A stretch of 41,986 bases of DNA from contig NZ_KB893142.1 of the NCBI RefSeq assembly GCF_000374005.1, forward strand, positions 1 to 41,986. Reading direction: 5' to 3'. Positions within the stretch are counted from its first letter, which is position 1; each line of letters opens with the position of its first letter. The notes below the pieces were generated by a model. It had not been told where the DNA came from. It did not search any database and was given only the letters and a program-made list of their open reading frames with translations. This stretch comes from Kiloniella laminariae DSM 19542. GTDB lineage: Bacteria > Pseudomonadota > Alphaproteobacteria > Kiloniellales > Kiloniellaceae. A program made the position numbers and the translations under genes. Of the stretch, positions 38,709 to 41,986 are shown piece by piece.

Positions 38709-39539
38709 CTAGCGTTTCTGATGACGACGACGGATAATAAGTCCATCAGTCTTCTTGTTAGAACGAGTGCGTGCACCCTTGGTGGGTTTACCCCAAGGAG
38801 TGACCGGATGACGACCTCCGGAAGTACGACCTTCACCACCACCGTGCGGGTGGTCCACCGGGTTCATAGCAACACCACGGACCGAAGGACGCTTGCCAAG
38901 CCAGCGATTACGCCCTGCTTTACCAAGTTTCTGGTTCGAATTATCCGGGTTGGACACGGCGCCAACCGTTGCCATGCATTCGGCGCGTACCATACGCAAC
39001 TCGCCTGAGTTCAAGCGAATTTGGGCATAACCTGAATCGCGACCGACCAGCTGTACATAAGTACCGGCTGAACGAGCGATCTGCCCACCTTTGCCAGCCT
39101 TCAGCTCGACGTTGTGGACAATAGTACCCACAGGGATCGCGCTAAGTGGCATAGCATTACCAGGTTTAACATCGGTTTTAGCGCCAGAGATGACACTATC
39201 ACCAACCTGCAGGCGCTGAGGAGCCAAGATATAGGCCTGCTCACCATCTGCATATTCGATCAGCGCGATAAACGCTGTACGGTTCGGATCGTACTCAATA
39301 CGCTGAACAGTAGCGGCAACATCAAACTTTGTCCGCTTGAAGTCAACGATACGGTAAGAACGTTTGTGTCCACCACCACGACGACGCATGGTGATCCGAC
39401 CGTTATTATTACGTCCGCCTGATTTGCTGAGACCCTCAGTCAATTTCTTGACTGGTTTCCCTTTGTACAGCTCAGAACGGTCGATCAGGACCAAGTTTCT
39501 TTGACTTGGAGTGACCGGATTGAAATTTCTCAACGCCAT
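38709..39539 (-). CDS. rplB: 50S ribosomal protein L2
   Basis: A 276-residue L2, needed for peptidyl transfer. [15 protein letters not shown] at the start, [18 protein letters not shown], and the catalytic-centre loop [20 protein letters not shown] are all present. It begins four bases after rplW. Confidence 0.98.
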   Translation of the reverse strand: MALRNFNPVTPSQRNLVLIDRSELYKGKPVKKLTEGLSKSGGRNNNGRITMRRRGGGHKRSYRIVDFKRTKFDVAATVQRIEYDPNRTAFIALIEYADGEQAYILAPQRLQVGDSVISGAKTDVKPGNAMPLSAIPVGTIVHNVELKAGKGGQIARSAGTYVQLVGRDSGYAQIRLNSGELRMVRAECMATVGAVSNPDNSNQKLGKAGRNRWLGKRPSVRGVAMNPVDHPHGGGEGRTSGGRHPVTPWGKPTKGARTRSNKKTDGLIIRRRHQKR

Positions 39540-39543
39540 CGGA

Positions 39544-39876
39544 TTAAATTCCCGTCGTCACGTCGATGCTATCCCCGTCAGCGAGGGATATGATAGCCTT
39601 TTTGACGTCGGAACGACGACCAGGGCGACCTTTGAAGCGTTTTGTTTTGCCTTTAACGCGAAGGGTGTTAACCGCTTCAACCTTAACGCCGAACAAACCT
39701 TCTACAGCCAAACCAATTTCAGGCTTCGTAGCATCAAGCGGAACTTGGAAGGTTACCTGGTTGTTCTCGGAACCCAGGGTTGCCTTCTCGGTGATGACCG
39801 GACGACGGATGATTTCATACATCCGCTCTTTGGAAACGGTCACCGGCTTGGTATTTCTTGCGCGTGCTCTGCTCAT
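39544..39876 (-). CDS. rplW: 50S ribosomal protein L23
   Basis: A 110-residue L23 at the tunnel exit, where trigger factor and SRP dock. [38 protein letters not shown] and the C-terminal end are typical; the first dozen residues are a charged extension. Its ATG overlaps the rplD stop by four bases. Confidence 0.97.
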   Translation of the reverse strand: MSRARARNTKPVTVSKERMYEIIRRPVITEKATLGSENNQVTFQVPLDATKPEIGLAVEGLFGVKVEAVNTLRVKGKTKRFKGRPGRRSDVKKAIISLADGDSIDVTTGI

Positions 39877-40490
39877 TTTAGACGTGCCTCCAACGCTACA
39901 AGGGCGTCCTTGGTCAGAACCAGTGTGTCACGACGCAGAATGTCATACACGTTTGCGCCCTGCTCTGGCAGCACGTCAACGCATGGAATATTCCGGGCAG
40001 CGAGAGCAAAACTTTCGTTTACCGTAGCACCATCGATAACCAGGACTGAAGACCAGCCCAGAGCCGTCAACTGCTTGGCAAGCGCAGAAGTTTTTGGTCC
40101 TTTGACTTCGGTATTTTCCAGAACCATCAGCTTGCCTTCTGCAACCTTGGCAGAAAGAGCTGTCTTAAGCGCAAGAAGACGTACTTTCTTCGTCAGGTCA
40201 TGAGCGTGATCACGAACGCGAGGTCCATGAACAATACCACCACCACGGAAGATGTTAGCACGAATAGAACCGTGACGAGCGCCGCCACCTTTCTGCTTCT
40301 TGATCTTGCGAGTAGAACCGGAAACTTCGCCGCGTTCTTTCACCTTGTGGGTGCCAGCACGACGTTTAGCCAGCTGATAGTTGACCATGCGAGCGAGTAA
40401 ATCAGCGCGCACTGGAAGACCGAACACTGATGCGTTCAGTTCAACTTCGCCAGCTTTTTTATTGTCGAGGGATGTAACCGCGATTTTCAT
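39873..40490 (-). CDS. rplD: 50S ribosomal protein L4
   Basis: A 205-residue L4. In E. coli L4 also represses its own S10 operon; whether this holds here is not visible. [33 protein letters not shown] is the tunnel loop. It starts two bases after rplC and overlaps rplW. Confidence 0.98.
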   Translation of the reverse strand: MKIAVTSLDNKKAGEVELNASVFGLPVRADLLARMVNYQLAKRRAGTHKVKERGEVSGSTRKIKKQKGGGARHGSIRANIFRGGGIVHGPRVRDHAHDLTKKVRLLALKTALSAKVAEGKLMVLENTEVKGPKTSALAKQLTALGWSSVLVIDGATVNESFALAARNIPCVDVLPEQGANVYDILRRDTLVLTKDALVALEARLK

Positions 40491-40492
40491 GG

Positions 40493-41206
40493 TTATTGAT
40501 CCTTCTCTTCAGCAACAGGCGCTTCAGAGCCAGAAGATTTCAGGCCAGCAGGAAAAGGCACACCCTCAGGAAGGGCACGCTTTACAGCGTCGCGAACATA
40601 AACCCAGCCACCCTTTGAACCAGGGATAGCGCCCTTCACCAGGATAAGACCGTTCTCACCATCGGTGGCAACGATTTCCAGGTTCTGGGTGGTCACGCGA
40701 CGGTCACCCATGTGACCAGCCATTTTCTTGCCCTTGAACACCTTGCCAGGATCCTGACTGTTACCAGTCGAACCGTGGCTACGGTGAGAGACAGAAACAC
40801 CGTGTGATGCACGAAGACCGCCAAAGTTATGACGCTTCATCGCACCTGCGAAACCTTTACCGATTGAAGTACCGGTAACGTCCACATACTGACCAGCCAG
40901 GAAATGACCAGCTTCCAGTTCAACACCAACGTCCAGAAGGGCGTCAGCGGAAACACGGAATTCAGCAACGTGTTTTTTAGGAGTAACCTTCGCTTTGCCA
41001 TAATGGCCACGCTCAGCTTTACTCACGTTTTTCACCTTGGCATCACCTGAGCCAAGCTGAATCGCATTATAACCGTCCGCATCTTGCGTGCGAACAGCAA
41101 CAACCTGACAGTTGTCCAGCTTCAGAACAGTAACCGGCACATGCTCGCCAGTTTCTGTGAAGATACGAGACATGCCAAGTTTCTGCGCAATAAGACCCGT
41201 ACGCAT
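40493..41206 (-). CDS. rplC: 50S ribosomal protein L3
   Basis: A 237-residue L3. [16 protein letters not shown] at the start, [30 protein letters not shown] and [20 protein letters not shown] are the conserved parts. The tail is acidic. It starts three bases after rpsJ. Confidence 0.98.
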   Translation of the reverse strand: MRTGLIAQKLGMSRIFTETGEHVPVTVLKLDNCQVVAVRTQDADGYNAIQLGSGDAKVKNVSKAERGHYGKAKVTPKKHVAEFRVSADALLDVGVELEAGHFLAGQYVDVTGTSIGKGFAGAMKRHNFGGLRASHGVSVSHRSHGSTGNSQDPGKVFKGKKMAGHMGDRRVTTQNLEIVATDGENGLILVKGAIPGSKGGWVYVRDAVKRALPEGVPFPAGLKSSGSEAPVAEEKDQ

Positions 41207-41209
41207 AGC

Positions 41210-41524
41210 TTAGCCTTTCAGTTTGATCTCGACATCCACGCCAGCCGCCAGATCGAGCTTCATAAGCGCGTCGACGGTTTGCGGAGTCGGCTCAACGATA
41301 TCAAGAAGACGCTTGTGAGTCCGAATTTCGAACTGCTCACGACTTTTCTTATCAATGTGAGGCCCACGCAGAACTGTAAACTTTTCAATGCGGGTAGGAA
41401 GAGGAATTGGGCCACGTACCTGCGCACCAGTGCGCTTGGCAGTGCCAACGATCTCTGATGTCGACTGGTCGAGCACCCTGTGATCGTACGCCTTGAGGCG
41501 AATTCGGATATTCTGGCTGTCCAT
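41210..41524 (-). CDS. rpsJ: 30S ribosomal protein S10
   Basis: A 104-residue S10, also the NusB partner in antitermination. [29 protein letters not shown] and [30 protein letters not shown] are the family patterns. It is the first gene of the S10 operon, separated from tuf by 159 bp and a strong terminator. Confidence 0.98.
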   Translation of the reverse strand: MDSQNIRIRLKAYDHRVLDQSTSEIVGTAKRTGAQVRGPIPLPTRIEKFTVLRGPHIDKKSREQFEIRTHKRLLDIVEPTPQTVDALMKLDLAAGVDVEIKLKG

Positions 41525-41621
41525 GTTCAGCCACCTTTGATTAACCCGTTCGTACCAGCATCGGCAGAGGAACGCAGTTAACCCCTTTCAGAGTTAATTT
41601 AGGTATTCGTCACAATAAAAA

Positions 41622-41662
41622 ATAGCGACGGGGGGTTCTTTAGCAGAACCCCCCGTCGCTAT
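41622..41662 (-). terminator. Intrinsic terminator after tuf
   Basis: A perfect 18-bp stem (41622-41639 with 41645-41662), with a 5-base loop and a core of six G-C pairs, is followed on the minus strand by six T, counting the T at the stem foot. It ends the tuf transcript 22 bases after the stop codon, so rpsJ must have its own promoter in the roughly 100 bases left; I did not see a clear one. Confidence 0.93.
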
Positions 41663-41683
41663 CAACGGTTATTTTAATTTATT

Positions 41684-41986
41684 TTATTTCGTGATACCGG
41701 AAACAACACCCGCACCAACAGTACGGCCACCTTCACGGATCGCGAAACGAAGACCGTCGGTCATCGCAATCGGAGCAATCAGTTCAACGTCCATGGTGAT
41801 GTTATCACCAGGCATAACCATCTCCGTGCCTTCTGGAAGAGTAACAACGCCGGTCACGTCAGTTGTACGGAAGTAGAACTGTGGACGGTAGTTGGTGAAG
41901 AATGGTGTGTGACGACCACCTTCCTCTTTCGTCAGGATATAAGCTTCAGCTTTGAAGTTGGTGTGCGGGGTAATGGAACCTGGCTT
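41684..41986 (-). CDS. tuf: Elongation factor Tu, C-terminal part
   Basis: The last 100 residues of EF-Tu, the GTPase that carries aminoacyl-tRNA to the ribosome. The frame shows [35 protein letters not shown] and the C-terminal [20 protein letters not shown], which form domain 3. The N-terminal part lies beyond the window edge. It precedes rpsJ on the same strand, the usual place after rpsL-rpsG-fusA. Confidence 0.97.
   Translation of the reverse strand, partial: KPGSITPHTNFKAEAYILTKEEGGRHTPFFTNYRPQFYFRTTDVTGVVTLPEGTEMVMPGDNITMDVELIAPIAMTDGLRFAIREGGRTVGAGVVSGITK

Noticed and set aside
1-41986. CRISPR array, IS element, prophage or integrase signature
   Set aside because: No regularly spaced repeats, transposase motifs or terminal inverted repeats were seen. 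Most of the window is housekeeping genes.

Overview
The window comes from an alphaproteobacterial chromosome. The 16S rRNA start, the complete S10-spc-alpha ribosomal protein cluster in its usual alphaproteobacterial order, an ATP12-type F1 assembly factor, a DUF1489 protein, propionyl-CoA carboxylase and a MaeB-type malic enzyme all fit a Rhodospirillales-like (or related marine) lineage. I cannot place it to genus from the sequence alone. No CRISPR array, insertion sequence, prophage or tRNA gene was seen.

Layout. 1-136 is the 5' end of a 16S rRNA gene on the minus strand. It is preceded by a leader and three tandem sigma70-type promoters spaced 93 and 94 bp apart. 623-5719 holds a DUF1489 gene, a tight three-gene operon (SDR, acyl-CoA dehydrogenase, 2-hydroxychromene-2-carboxylate isomerase-like) and an MgtE magnesium transporter. 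5792-8937 holds the malic enzyme and, divergently, lipoate biosynthesis lipB. 9018-10774 is a chemoreceptor split into a heme-motif periplasmic sensor and a HAMP/signalling part that meet at a GTGA stop/start overlap. 10926-15422 has acylphosphatase, a small RNxxxH protein and propionyl-CoA carboxylase (pccB-pccA). 15536-18495 is a crcB-rluC-HAD phosphatase-ATP12 gene group. 18902-19823 is a periplasmic solute-binding-like gene whose signal peptide is out of frame at an A8 run. 19878-23510 has an isochorismatase-fold protein that lacks its catalytic residues, rarA and a Do-family protease. 23968-27381 is a histidine kinase plus a response regulator with an unusual, possibly degenerate GGDEF/EAL-like output. 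27474-41986 is the ribosomal cluster on the minus strand, from the end of tuf through rpsJ to rplQ.

How it works together. Central carbon (malic enzyme, propionyl-CoA carboxylase, acyl-CoA dehydrogenase) and translation functions dominate. Sensory genes (split chemoreceptor, solute-binding protein, kinase/regulator pair) form the accessory layer. The ribosomal cluster is cut by several sequence-visible control points: a perfect 18-bp terminator after tuf, a U8 terminator between rplO and secY, a consensus TTGACA/TATAAT promoter with a 16-bp spacer in front of rpsM, and a terminator between rpsK and rpoA.

Most unusual items: the A8 frameshift that restores a textbook signal peptide when one A is removed, the split CXXCH chemoreceptor, the isochorismatase-like pseudoenzyme with all three catalytic positions replaced, and the 601-residue response regulator. 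None of these proves a new system. All functional statements rest on reading motifs by eye.
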